A DNA stretch of 44,556 nt. It comes from a virus. The translations under genes were made by a program, and so were the position numbers. Positions 1-6,591 of the stretch are shown here, one piece after another. Numbering within the stretch: the stretch's first letter is position 1; every line of letters starts with the position of its first letter. The stretch lies in the IMG/VR virus record IMGVR_UViG_3300027573_000056, positions 1-44,556 of that record. The stretch is one strand, 5' to 3'. The notes under the pieces were generated by a model. It saw only the letters and a list, made by a program, of their open reading frames with translations. It did not search any database and was not told where the DNA came from.

Positions 1-126
1 GTTGAGCAAATGGATTTCCGCCTGGAGCGAGCCCTCCGGGTATTTCTCGATGAACGCTGCGATGCGTTCCTTGACCTCGATGTAGCCCTTGAGGTCGGAG
101 TTCTGGCCTGTAGCCCTGCTGGTCAT
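1..126 (-). CDS. N-terminal fragment, same family as the right-end gene (partial)
   Basis: The gene starts at ATG 126 and runs off the left edge after 42 codons. The visible peptide ends ERIAAFIEKYPEGSLQAEI. This pattern (YIEV..RI..F..YPEGSL) is the usual N-terminus of a phage protein family whose later part carries ETSAWGRAIAALG, and that later part is seen at the right edge of the window (43965-44556). The two fragments do not join in frame, and both contain the YP(E/D)G segment, so they look like two paralogous copies rather than one gene cut by circularisation. Function is not established; a role near recombination or single-strand DNA handling is possible but unproven. The start overlaps the upstream stop (ATGA). 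Confidence 0.6.
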   Translation of the reverse strand, partial: MTSRATGQNSDLKGYIEVKERIAAFIEKYPEGSLQAEIHLLN

Positions 127-395
127 TTACTTGCCCTCTTGTACGAAAACGCGAGCACGTCGCTGGCTGAGCAGGCCGTGTAGTCACCGTCTGGACTGAG
201 CCACGAGAACCCTAGTGACGACGGACTCGCGTGGTGGTCGGCGAGGTTCCAATACTCGTCCCCGTCTCGCCACGCGAGCTCGTAGGCGTCCACCACGAAC
301 GTCGACTTGCCGTCCACTTGAAGCACTGAGAGCCATTCGGGGTAGCCCCGCAACAGCACCTGTGTCACGCGGTCAATGTCTATCGCGAGACTCAT
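123..395 (-). CDS. Small unknown phage protein, 90 aa
   Basis: No family is recognised. The protein is acidic and aromatic-rich (WLSVLQVDG, YELAWRDGDEYW), has no membrane segment or cysteine pair, and looks like a small globular domain. Its stop overlaps the next start by four bases (ATGA), so it is translationally coupled to the left-edge gene, and it follows the 146-aa gene by two bases. It belongs to the minus-strand operon that begins near 1311. Confidence 0.7.
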   Translation of the reverse strand: MSLAIDIDRVTQVLLRGYPEWLSVLQVDGKSTFVVDAYELAWRDGDEYWNLADHHASPSSLGFSWLSPDGDYTACSASDVLAFSYKRASK

Positions 396-397
396 GG

Positions 398-838
398 CTA
401 CTCCTTCTTGATGAGCGATTCAGACCCGCTCGTCGGCATGTGCGCCCGCTTGAAGATGTCCACCCACGAGGCCCCGGGGTGCTTCTCGACGCTCGCGTGG
501 TCAGCCGAGAGCCAGCCCTGCTTGGCCGCAGCCACCACCACTTCGGGGTGCGACTCAGCCAGCGATACGAGGTCGTAGCCGTGGCGCGTGGAGCCGCGCA
601 AGATCCAGGTCTCGTCAATTTCCCCGTTGTAGAGCAGGGGGTTTCCGCGGTCGTCGGTCTCGAGGTCGTCGCGGTTCAACTCCATATAGCGCTTGAGGAG
701 GTCGCGGGCCTGCTTCATCGCGCGCTCTAGCGGGCGCAACTGCTCTGAGATGTCGTGGATGTCCTTGATCCAGTCCACCGCCTCGGCGCGCTCGCGGAGC
801 TTCTGCTCCTCCATCTCCCGCGCGATATCCTCAACCAC
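398..838 (-). CDS. Helical unknown protein, 146 aa
   Basis: I place the start at GTG 838, because GGAGG stands six bases upstream and the GTG overlaps the stop of the preceding gene; the longer open frame to 868 would run deep into that gene. The first half is charged and helical (MEEQKLRERAEAVDWIK, then RPLERAMKQARDLLKRYME), suggesting a coiled coil. The second half is a mixed domain (WILRGSTRHGYDLVSLAESH). No enzyme motif is visible and no function is assigned. Confidence 0.7.
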   Translation of the reverse strand: MVEDIAREMEEQKLRERAEAVDWIKDIHDISEQLRPLERAMKQARDLLKRYMELNRDDLETDDRGNPLLYNGEIDETWILRGSTRHGYDLVSLAESHPEVVVAAAKQGWLSADHASVEKHPGASWVDIFKRAHMPTSGSESLIKKE

Positions 839-1040
839 GAGCAGCCTCCATAGACGCGCGTAGCGCAATCAGCATTTTCCGCAGGAACACCTCGGCTCCG
901 TGCTCCGCGATCGCCATGCTCGCCGTCGTGATCCACATCTCATCAGTCACGAGGGCCGGATACGGCGGGATGCCCGCGTAGATCGGATTCGCAAACACGT
1001 CCGCGATGTCGTCGGCCGTCCACTTGCTAACCACGGTCAC
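831..1040 (-). CDS. Small conserved-type phage protein, 69 aa
   Basis: It has the pattern NPIYAGIPPYPALVTDEMW, which recurs in small phage proteins of unknown role (I recognise the pattern but know no function). It starts at a GTG that overlaps the stop of the upstream gene and ends inside the start region of the 146-aa gene. The second half is helical and ends with basic residues. Probably cytoplasmic. Confidence 0.7.
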   Translation of the reverse strand: MTVVSKWTADDIADVFANPIYAGIPPYPALVTDEMWITTASMAIAEHGAEVFLRKMLIALRASMEAARG

Positions 1041-1311
1041 GACTCAGCAGCGGCTCCGCACTCACGTCATGGAGGAACACGGGATCTGACTGGGTGTTGT
1101 TCGCCAGGACAAACTGCCGCTGGCGAAGGTCTTCGGCCGCGTCGAGCATGAGCCGGATGCACGCCTCAACGTCGCCCGTGTACTTGAACTGGTTGAGGTT
1201 GAAGCGCCCCGCGTCTGGCCAGTGGCGGTCTAAGGCGTCCAGCAGCGACTCGCTGATGAGCACTGCACGATAGCCCTTGACGGTGCTATCCTCGTCCTTG
1301 GAAGCGGTCAT
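1027..1311 (-). CDS. Unknown protein, 94 aa, first gene of the left operon
   Basis: ATG 1311 is preceded by AAAGGAG at a good distance, so the start is well supported. The protein is a small helical domain (LISESLLDALDRHW, DVEACIRLMLDAAEDLRQRQF) with no recognised motif. It is the first gene of a five-gene minus-strand operon leaving the window at the left. The upstream region 1312-1413 carries a TTCG-loop hairpin and must hold the operon promoter, though I see no convincing consensus boxes. Confidence 0.7.
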   Translation of the reverse strand: MTASKDEDSTVKGYRAVLISESLLDALDRHWPDAGRFNLNQFKYTGDVEACIRLMLDAAEDLRQRQFVLANNTQSDPVFLHDVSAEPLLSRDRG

Positions 1312-1342
1312 TCTCCTTTGATCCTTTCCAGCCCAGCATCTC

Positions 1343-1362
1343 GCCCCTTCGGGGGCGTTTTG
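1343..1362 (+). terminator. TTCG-loop hairpin with T-run
   Basis: A perfect six-pair stem CGCCCC/GGGGCG closes a TTCG tetraloop and is followed by TTTT on the plus strand. This is a textbook intrinsic terminator for plus-strand transcription. On the minus strand the hairpin would lie in the 5' leader of the left operon without a T-run, so it probably blocks opposing transcripts rather than the operon itself. Confidence 0.65.
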
Positions 1363-1413
1363 CTACCCCGGCATACTAGCGCATTTGTAAACTGCGCGCT
1401 ACACTCTCGCACC

Positions 1414-1554
1414 ATGAAGTACCTACTGCTTTGTGCCAAGGACGCGGTCGTGTGGCGGGTCGAGGGCACGCGAGCCCTCACGTTCGCGCGGCGCTTCTGC
1501 TACGCCTACACCGCCCTTACTGGCTTCTTCATCGTCGTGGGCCTGCTGGCATAG
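1414..1554 (+). CDS. Possible small membrane protein, 46 aa
   Basis: An ATG at 1414 opens 46 codons that end in a hydrophobic segment (YTALTGFFIVVGLLA), giving a predicted single-pass or tail-anchored membrane peptide with a basic middle part. No Shine-Dalgarno sequence is evident, so translation is uncertain. It is one of few plus-strand genes here and ends just before a bidirectional hairpin at 1560-1582. Confidence 0.4.
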   Translation: MKYLLLCAKDAVVWRVEGTRALTFARRFCYAYTALTGFFIVVGLLA

Positions 1555-1559
1555 CAAGA

Positions 1560-1582
1560 AGCCCCGCTGGTTAGACGGGGCT
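1560..1582. terminator. Bidirectional hairpin between convergent small genes
   Basis: AGCCCCG and CGGGGCT form a perfect seven-pair stem around a nine-base loop. It lies between the end of the plus-strand 46-aa frame and the end of the minus-strand 40-aa gene. On the minus strand it is followed by TTCTTG, a weak T-rich tail, so it most likely terminates the minus-strand gene. Confidence 0.6.
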
Positions 1583-1620
1583 CCCTCACTGCGGCAGCGC
1601 TTAGCGACGCGACGAGTCTA

Positions 1621-1743
1621 CTACGCGGGCGCGGGCGGGTCTGCGGTAGGGGCTTCCTCTTCGTCCTCGTCCTCGTCGGCTTCCTCAGCTTCCGCCTCGG
1701 CGGCCTCTTCCTCGTCTGGCTCTTCGCGCTGTTCGTTCGTCAT
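1621..1743 (-). CDS. Highly acidic 40-aa protein
   Basis: ATG 1743 follows AGGAAGGAG (1761-1753), so I prefer it over a longer frame without a ribosome site. About half of the residues are Glu or Asp, interrupted by Ala, with a short Pro/Ala tail (ADPPAPA). Such strongly acidic small proteins can mimic DNA charge, but nothing here proves that role. It is expressed from the minus-facing half of the divergent promoter/parS palindrome at 1771-1816, with a very short predicted leader. Confidence 0.6.
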   Translation of the reverse strand: MTNEQREEPDEEEAAEAEAEEADEDEDEEEAPTADPPAPA

Positions 1744-1770
1744 TGGGGCGCGCTCCTTCCTGAGCACCGG

Positions 1771-1816
1771 CATTGTAGCGATACGGGTTTCACGTGAAAC
1801 AATCGCGGCTACAATG
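1771..1816. promoter_or_regulatory. parS: Palindrome with perfect 14-bp parS core and two back-to-back promoters
   Basis: GTTTCACGTGAAAC at 1787-1800 is identical to the 14-bp core of the chromosomal parS site bound by ParB in Streptomyces, Mycobacterium and Bacillus. It is exactly centred inside a second inverted repeat, CATTGTAGC (1771-1779) and GCTACAATG (1808-1816). By symmetry each strand reads TTTCAC, 16 bases, then TACAAT, a fair sigma70-type promoter firing in both directions, with the -35 boxes inside the parS core. Protein binding here would therefore repress both flanking genes. A simple operator for a phage repressor is the alternative explanation. Confidence 0.75.
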
Positions 1817-1929
1817 CGGGCATGGATGAGGTAGGGCGGATACGCTTTCGCTGTGCTTGTGAACGCCGATGCTAAGGGTCGAGTACCGCTGAAGGTTGTG
1901 AGGCGCGTCGCTGAAGAAGGAGCCGAGTG

Positions 1930-2193
1930 ATGGTCACACTGATGCGCGACTCTGGTCAGATGACTGGTCTGCATGATGCCGTTACCACTGGCAACGACGT
2001 ACCTGCGGCAGCACTAACCGATATCAATGGCCACCTAAACATGGTGCTGGTCACCTTCCAAATCGAGCACGTCGAGCGTCACGTCGTCCCGATTCGTGGC
2101 GAAGACTATCCATCACTCGCAGCCATATGGGAGAACGACGAGGATGACGCGCCACCTGCTGAGGCGTCGGGTGAGGCTGCGGGACGCCACTAG
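1930..2193 (+). CDS. Unknown plus-strand protein, 87 aa
   Basis: ATG 1930 has AAGGAG eight bases upstream, so it is preferred to the GTG just before it. The protein is acidic at its C-terminus (NDEDDAPPAE) and has no recognised domain. It is the only well-supported plus-strand gene in the left third and would be transcribed from the rightward promoter in the parS palindrome. A 25-codon GTG frame (1853-1930) ends on its start codon and could be a leader peptide. Its stop TAG lies in a CTAG shared with the stop of the convergent gene at 2190. Confidence 0.65.
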   Translation: MVTLMRDSGQMTGLHDAVTTGNDVPAAALTDINGHLNMVLVTFQIEHVERHVVPIRGEDYPSLAAIWENDEDDAPPAEASGEAAGRH

Positions 2194-2294
2194 CCATACA
2201 GGCAGTCCACCCTCCCGGCCACGTTCAGCAAGGTCGCGACGACGAACAGCAGCAACCCGCCCACCGCGAACCCCCGCCAGAAGTCGAGCGTCAA
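2190..2294 (-). CDS. Small single-pass membrane protein, 34 aa
   Basis: A TTG start at 2294 overlaps the stop of the preceding 28-aa gene. The peptide has one hydrophobic segment (FAVGGLLLFVVATLLNVAG) with a short polar tail. It is the last gene of the lysis cassette. Its stop codon shares the bases CTAG with the stop of the convergent plus-strand gene. A lysis-timing or antiholin role is possible but not shown. Confidence 0.55.
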   Translation of the reverse strand: MTLDFWRGFAVGGLLLFVVATLLNVAGRVDCLYG

Positions 2295-2377
2295 GGCAGG
2301 CGGAACACCCTGCCCATGAACACCGCCACGAGCACGGAGAGCGCCACCCAGCAGGCTAGAAACAGCACTACATTCAT
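2291..2377 (-). CDS. Very small membrane peptide, 28 aa
   Basis: ATG 2377 overlaps the stop of the 72-aa gene as ATGA, which supports coupled translation. Nearly the whole peptide is one transmembrane helix (VVLFLACWVALSVLVAVFMG) with a basic end. The position in the lysis cassette suggests an accessory holin or holin regulator; this rests on context only. Confidence 0.5.
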   Translation of the reverse strand: MNVVLFLACWVALSVLVAVFMGRVFRLP

Positions 2378-2592
2378 GTCCTTGGTACTCCCGGTGGCGT
2401 CCAGGGGAAGCGGCTCCAGTCCTCGAGCGCCTTCAACCTTGCGGTCAACGCATCTATCCGCGCCCGCGCTACGGGGTCTGTGGCAGCCTCAGCGGTCTCC
2501 GGTGTAGAGACCACCGCACCACCCGCTAGCCCAGCAGCGATCAAGGCGATGCGACGTAGCGCGTGACGGCGAGGAGCTGATGTGGAGGTCAC
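2374..2592 (-). CDS. Secreted/anchored small protein with signal peptide, 72 aa
   Basis: The N-terminus has clustered arginines (PRRHALRRIALI), a hydrophobic stretch (IAAGLAGGAVV) and a likely signal-peptidase site around AEA-A near residue 35, so it resembles a Tat-like or Sec export signal. The mature part is a short helix (ARIDALTARLKALEDW). In a lysis cassette this could be a spanin-like or envelope-interacting component, but there is no lipobox cysteine. Starts and stops overlap both neighbours. Confidence 0.6.
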   Translation of the reverse strand: MTSTSAPRRHALRRIALIAAGLAGGAVVSTPETAEAATDPVARARIDALTARLKALEDWSRFPWTPPGVPRT

Positions 2593-2870
2593 GGGGCTGG
2601 CGCTGGTGTCTCTGCTGGCGGTGCAGGAGCGGTTACGACCACCGTGGGCGTGTTCGTCCCCATGGCCGGGCTGGGCACGTCGTCAGGGAGCAGCGCGCCC
2701 AGCAGCGGACGGGCAATGGCCGCATAGACGCCGAGGGCAGCCGCTACCAACTCGGCATCTGCACCGAGCCGCGCCATCACGAGCCCGATCAGGATGCCAA
2801 CCGGGCCGAGGATGGCCCCCCATTGCGTCTCGGCTTTCCCGTTGACCGTGTACGTCGGAAGCGATGGCAT
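2589..2870 (-). CDS. Putative holin, 93 aa
   Basis: I choose ATG 2870 because AGGAGG stands just upstream; a longer frame to 2888 lacks one. Two hydrophobic segments (WGAILGPVGILIGLVMARL and LVAAALGVYAAIARPLLGALL) are separated by a short acidic turn, followed by a Pro/Ala/Thr-rich tail. Size, two-helix topology and a position just downstream of the endolysin fit a class II holin, which forms inner-membrane holes at lysis. Sequence alone does not distinguish holin from antiholin. Confidence 0.6.
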   Translation of the reverse strand: MPSLPTYTVNGKAETQWGAILGPVGILIGLVMARLGADAELVAAALGVYAAIARPLLGALLPDDVPSPAMGTNTPTVVVTAPAPPAETPAPAP

Positions 2871-2880
2871 TGCAGTCCTC

Positions 2881-3027
2881 CTACTCAATAGCCACGATCA
2901 GCCGCTCCGCCATGTGCGCGAGCGCAAAGAACGCGAGCCCGATCGCGATCCAGTTGAAACGTGGCAGCAGCGCCAGCGCCGCCAGTACGAAACACACAAT
3001 GGCAATGACGATCAGCGCGACTTCCAT
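2881..3027 (-). CDS. Two-helix small membrane protein, 48 aa
   Basis: ATG 3027 is immediately adjacent to the endolysin stop at 3028. The protein has two hydrophobic helices (ALIVIAIVCFVLAALALL and WIAIGLAFFALAHMAERLIV) with a short PRF turn. It lies between the endolysin and the putative holin and is a second candidate holin or antiholin. It is short but clearly spaced as part of the cassette. Confidence 0.6.
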   Translation of the reverse strand: MEVALIVIAIVCFVLAALALLPRFNWIAIGLAFFALAHMAERLIVAIE

Positions 3028-3702
3028 CTAGCCCTCCCATGTCTTTAGCACCTCGAAGCGATAGCGGTGGATGTAGGTCTGCGGGTCGTAGCCCTCGTAT
3101 TCCGTGCCCACGTTTGGGCCGATTGGCTCACCGTCCCAGTGCTGAGCGATATCTAATTGGTACTCGAACTTGCCGGTGAGGGCGTTCCAGCCGCGGTACG
3201 AGAACGCGACGTTGGGGCCAACAGGGATGGCTGGTGGGAAGTAGCGCTCCCACGGCACGCGCCCCGATGGGCAGAGCGTGTTGTGTACCTCGCGATGCTC
3301 AAAGAGCGTCTGGCCTGCCGGGTTGCGCGAGAGCGTGAAGCCGCCCTGCTCCGCTATCCACTGCGAGAGCGCCACACTCGATGCTACCTGAGCCTCGGTG
3401 AACGGCTCGCTGAGGTTGGAAGGTGGCCCACCCTCGTGCTCGATGCCCACCAGGCGCTCGTTGTTGGCCTTCGCGCCTGAGTGCCAGCATGAGGCATTGA
3501 GCGGGTAGTGCTGGTAGACCACGCCGTCCTTCGCGATCGAGAACTGCCACGATGCGGCATTAGGGTTGTCGAGCACCGTCCACGCGCCCATGAGCGAGCC
3601 CTGCATCGAATGACAGATGATGCCGTTGACGGCGTTCTCAGCCGGCCAGAACTTGCCTTCCGGCCCCGGTCGCTGAATCGCGGGCGCGTAGAACAGTTCC
3701 AT
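3028..3702 (-). CDS. Endolysin: N-acetylmuramoyl-L-alanine amidase (Amidase_2 type)
   Basis: It cleaves the bond between muramic acid and the stem peptide in the cell wall. The catalytic domain spans about residues 20-150. Likely zinc ligands are H31 (in IICHSMQG), H136 (in EHREV) and C144 (in TLCPSG); the H-C spacing of eight matches the T7 lysozyme type. A C-terminal segment of about 70 residues (GWNALTGKFEYQLDIAQHW) may bind the wall. There is no signal peptide, so release depends on a holin, and holin candidates follow directly. The start overlaps the upstream stop. Confidence 0.9.
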   Translation of the reverse strand: MELFYAPAIQRPGPEGKFWPAENAVNGIICHSMQGSLMGAWTVLDNPNAASWQFSIAKDGVVYQHYPLNASCWHSGAKANNERLVGIEHEGGPPSNLSEPFTEAQVASSVALSQWIAEQGGFTLSRNPAGQTLFEHREVHNTLCPSGRVPWERYFPPAIPVGPNVAFSYRGWNALTGKFEYQLDIAQHWDGEPIGPNVGTEYEGYDPQTYIHRYRFEVLKTWEG

Positions 3703-4100
3703 CAGCCGTCACCTCCGTCTAAAGGGCGCGCTGCCTCATGTTCTGTGAACCGCCGCGCGAGGTCAGCCACGCCGTTGTCGAGCGATTGGAGGCGCGCCGA
3801 GTGCTCGTCAATCGTGGACTGGTGGCCCTGCACGAGTCCGCTTAGGACAGCACCTTCGTCGCGGCTCGCCCTGATCTGCGCCAAGACATCGGCCTCGATG
3901 ATGCGGGTGAGTTCCTGAATCCCATCGGCAATCTGAGGCGCGGCTGCGATCGCCTTGGCGACTGGCACCAGTAGCAGCCGCCACACGATGTTACGCAGGA
4001 TGTACCCCGCTCCCGCTGCGCCGGCCGCGATCACGGCCAGGTCAACGAGCCAGTGGCCCTCGCTGATCCCGTCGACCACCTCGAAGATTCCTAGGAACAT
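3702..4100 (-). CDS. Membrane protein with coiled coil, holin-like, 132 aa
   Basis: One or two hydrophobic segments lie near the N-terminus (VDLAVIAAGAAGAGYILRNIVW, in part) followed by a long helical region (IQELTRIIEADVLAQIR, STIDEHSARLQSLDNGVADLARR) that should form a coiled coil in the cytoplasm. This layout resembles small phage proteins such as DUF2746, often encoded beside the endolysin. Its stop overlaps the endolysin start, so the two are coupled. A lysis role is inferred from context. Confidence 0.6.
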   Translation of the reverse strand: MFLGIFEVVDGISEGHWLVDLAVIAAGAAGAGYILRNIVWRLLLVPVAKAIAAAPQIADGIQELTRIIEADVLAQIRASRDEGAVLSGLVQGHQSTIDEHSARLQSLDNGVADLARRFTEHEAARPLDGGDG

Positions 4101-4112
4101 AACGCGCCTTCG

Positions 4113-4340
4113 TCAGTCATTTGCGACCGTTTCATGTACGTCATGCGGCCCGCCGCCACCGGGTCGCCATCCGACCTCGACCCATGCGCCCTCGTACCAG
4201 TGCTTGAGCTGGTGCGGCTCCACGGACTCGTCGTACCAGAGCACCGCCCACTGCGGAGGCGGCCTGTGGCCGGCGTAGATCGTCACTGGCACACGGTAGG
4301 AATCTGGTTCTGGCTGCTGCGGTGTTGGCTCTAGCGTCAC
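4113..4340 (-). CDS. Unknown small protein, 75 aa
   Basis: GTG 4340 overlaps the stop of the upstream structural gene and is preceded by GGTGGAG; the longer open frame upstream is a shadow of that gene. The sequence is aromatic and Pro-rich (QWAVLWYDESVEP, HWYEGAWVEVGWRPGGGGP), resembling small beta-rich, sugar-binding or tail-decorating domains. It separates the appendage genes from the lysis cassette. No family is recognised. Confidence 0.6.
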   Translation of the reverse strand: MTLEPTPQQPEPDSYRVPVTIYAGHRPPPQWAVLWYDESVEPHQLKHWYEGAWVEVGWRPGGGGPHDVHETVAND

Positions 4341-4726
4341 GACTCCACCCCCATGATGTACAGGTAGAACGCGCCGCCGTTGAGGTCGGCCGTGGCGATC
4401 ACGAGCGAGGGCTCTCTCGCCGCGGTGAGCGTGATCCACGTCGCGATCGTGCCTTGCAGCGGGATCGTGACCTTGTTGCCGGTCGAGCTCCACGGAGCAC
4501 CCGCCACCACCGTCGCGCTCACGATATCGTTCGCACTCTCGCCCGAGGTCAGTGCCGCCGTGGCAGCCCCGGCTGAGCCGAGCGCCGTGTCGACGTGGAT
4601 AAAGGCGTTCTGGATGATGAAGCCAGATGGCAGCGGGCCATAGGGCTGCCTGAGCTTGATCGTGCCCTGCGCGCCGCCCTGTGTCGCGTAGCTGTACGAG
4701 AACATCCGCCCGATGGCACGGCTCAT
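4337..4726 (-). CDS. Structural/appendage protein, 129 aa
   Basis: An all-beta, Ala/Thr/Ser-rich sequence without catalytic motifs (FIIQNAFIHVDTALG, VTIPLQGTIATWITLTAA). It starts at ATG 4726, overlapping the stop of the large Pro-rich protein. Its content and place in the tail-appendage run suggest a virion accessory or fibre component. No family name can be given from sequence alone. Confidence 0.6.
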   Translation of the reverse strand: MSRAIGRMFSYSYATQGGAQGTIKLRQPYGPLPSGFIIQNAFIHVDTALGSAGAATAALTSGESANDIVSATVVAGAPWSSTGNKVTIPLQGTIATWITLTAAREPSLVIATADLNGGAFYLYIMGVES

Positions 4727-6591
4727 ACGACGATCGTCTCGGAGATGGTGACCGAGCCGGTCCAGGCGTTCACGTCTGAGGCCAGCGGGTAGTTGATTGT
4801 CGCGCCGGTCGCCTGGTTGCGGAGCACGAGGTAGGCCGTGCGGTCGTTGAACGGGGCCGCGAAGCCGTCATTGGAGAGCACGATCGAGACGGCGAAGTTC
4901 GCGCCGACCGCCGCAGCGTTGGGCAGCGCCGCCGAGACGAGCCGGATGCGATAGCCGAGATAGCGCTTCAGGTGCTCCCGGTAGGAGTACGCGCCTGATG
5001 TGTGCGTAGTGTCCCAGTCATCCATGGTCGGGGCGTTCCAGCTGAGGTACGAGAAGTCGCGGGCGGTGAAGTCGCCGTATTCCGCGAGCCGTTGCGCCTC
5101 GGTGAACCCGAAGTCCTCCTGCTCACCACCGACCGCCTTACCCACGGCCCAGCCGCCCTCGAGGAACGCCTCGTCGCCGGCAGCGTCGCCAGTGACGAAT
5201 GTCCCTCCCTCGGTGCTGTCGGCAAGGAAGGCGTCGTTGTGATGCGCGAACCGCGCCGTGGGGGTTACGCCCTGAGAAATCATGTATCTCAGGTGGCGTG
5301 GGTAGCGGAGCGCAATCGGCCTGTCCGCGAAAGAATCGAGCAGGCGCTGGTAGAACTCATCCAGGTCTGTCCAGTAGGCCGAGGACTCGTTCTGGATGTC
5401 ACCCAGCGTGGTCGAGTCGTGCCACTCGCCCCACTTGCCGAGGAACCCGGCCTCGTAGAGCGCGATCACGTCCTTGTTGGCGTTGCACTTGGCCGCAAGC
5501 TGCGTGATGTGCGTGTACATGCGCGCCAGCGAGACATCGTTCGTGTCAGACCCGGCGTAGTCGTACACGAACCTGACGACCATCTTGATCCCGTTTGCGC
5601 GGAACCAGTCGAAGTCGGCCTGCATGTTGTCGAGATAGGCCGCCGAGATCTGATCGTCGCCACGGAACGCCCGCAGGTCGTAGACGCACTTGACGAGGTT
5701 GACCTGCTGGGTCTGTTGTAGCCCCAGGATCTCGCTCTGGTGGTTGGAAATCCTGATGCCGTCACGCGGCACCACGTAGTACTGGAAGAACCCGCGCTCG
5801 GGGTTGGTGAACGCCTGCGTGTTCTCGGTGTACGTGTAGTTCGACGTGGCCGCGGAACCGCCCACCGTGAACGTGTGGCCGAGGTTCCAGAAGCCGTTGG
5901 TGTACTCCCAGACCTGCGTCGAGGTGCCGGTGACAAATGTGTTGGCGGGCCGGATCGCAAAGCGCGGGTCGTTGCGGATCGACGCAGACGCGTCTGGCAG
6001 CCACAGCAGCATGTCGTAGGCCGTAGCAGGCGGCCCCTCGCCGGGAGGCGGAGGAGGCGGTGGAGGCGGAGGAGGCGGCTCCACGGGCGGTGGTGGTGGT
6101 GGAGTGACCGGGGGCGGCGTGCCGGGTGGGTCTGGTGCTGGCGGTGGTACGGCCGGCGGAGGTGTAGCCGTGCCGCCGCCTGCGGTCGCGACCGAGATCA
6201 TCACCACGCCGTCGTCGTTCCACATCTGGCCCGGTACGCCGGGGTCGGTTGTTGGCAGGTCGGCAAAGATGTCGCCCCAGCGCAAGAGCGGGGTCCCGAG
6301 CGAGCCGGTGTTATCGGTGATCGGGGAGACGGTGTTGACGCCGTTCAGAATCGTGAGCTCGGTCGTGTACCACGCGTTCAGGTCGGTAAAGAACGTGGAC
6401 TCGAACACGCGCCGTGGCGTGCTGCCGTCTATCCAGACTACCGATTCGCCATCCGCCCGCCCGCGTATCTCCTGCGGATAATCGGAGCCCTTCTTGGGCT
6501 TCACGAAGATGCCGCCGAGCAGGTTCAACCCGGTCGGAGAGCCACCGAAAACGTCGCGCAGCAGCCGCATAACATCTTCGGTGATCGTCAT
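4723..6591 (-). CDS. Tail-associated protein with DUF4874/DUF4832-like domain and poly-Pro hinge, 622 aa
   Basis: Residues 1 to about 140 are a virion-attachment-like region. Residues about 145-188 are an almost pure proline hinge. From about 255 onward the protein reads as a carbohydrate-active TIM-barrel type domain: TNPERGFFQYY is the hallmark start of DUF4874, followed by barrel strands (NLVKCVYDLRAF, KMVVRFVYDY, VIALYEAGFLGKWGEWHD). The last part (RLVSAALPNAAAVGANFAVSIVLSN) fits the C-terminal beta sandwich of DUF4832. These families are usually found in secreted bacterial sugar-acting proteins, so a receptor-degrading or receptor-binding spike is likely. GKWGEWHD carries plausible acidic catalytic residues. 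Confidence 0.75.
   Translation of the reverse strand: MTITEDVMRLLRDVFGGSPTGLNLLGGIFVKPKKGSDYPQEIRGRADGESVVWIDGSTPRRVFESTFFTDLNAWYTTELTILNGVNTVSPITDNTGSLGTPLLRWGDIFADLPTTDPGVPGQMWNDDGVVMISVATAGGGTATPPPAVPPPAPDPPGTPPPVTPPPPPPVEPPPPPPPPPPPPGEGPPATAYDMLLWLPDASASIRNDPRFAIRPANTFVTGTSTQVWEYTNGFWNLGHTFTVGGSAATSNYTYTENTQAFTNPERGFFQYYVVPRDGIRISNHQSEILGLQQTQQVNLVKCVYDLRAFRGDDQISAAYLDNMQADFDWFRANGIKMVVRFVYDYAGSDTNDVSLARMYTHITQLAAKCNANKDVIALYEAGFLGKWGEWHDSTTLGDIQNESSAYWTDLDEFYQRLLDSFADRPIALRYPRHLRYMISQGVTPTARFAHHNDAFLADSTEGGTFVTGDAAGDEAFLEGGWAVGKAVGGEQEDFGFTEAQRLAEYGDFTARDFSYLSWNAPTMDDWDTTHTSGAYSYREHLKRYLGYRIRLVSAALPNAAAVGANFAVSIVLSNDGFAAPFNDRTAYLVLRNQATGATINYPLASDVNAWTGSVTISETIVV

Noticed and set aside
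1822-1875. Short plus-strand frame of 17 codons starting at ATG 1822 in the leader of the 87-aa gene
   Set aside because: No ribosome site and no recognisable peptide; mentioned only as leader sequence.
6030-6130. GGA/GGC-rich simple repeat as an independent element
   Set aside because: It simply encodes the proline hinge of the spike protein on the minus strand.
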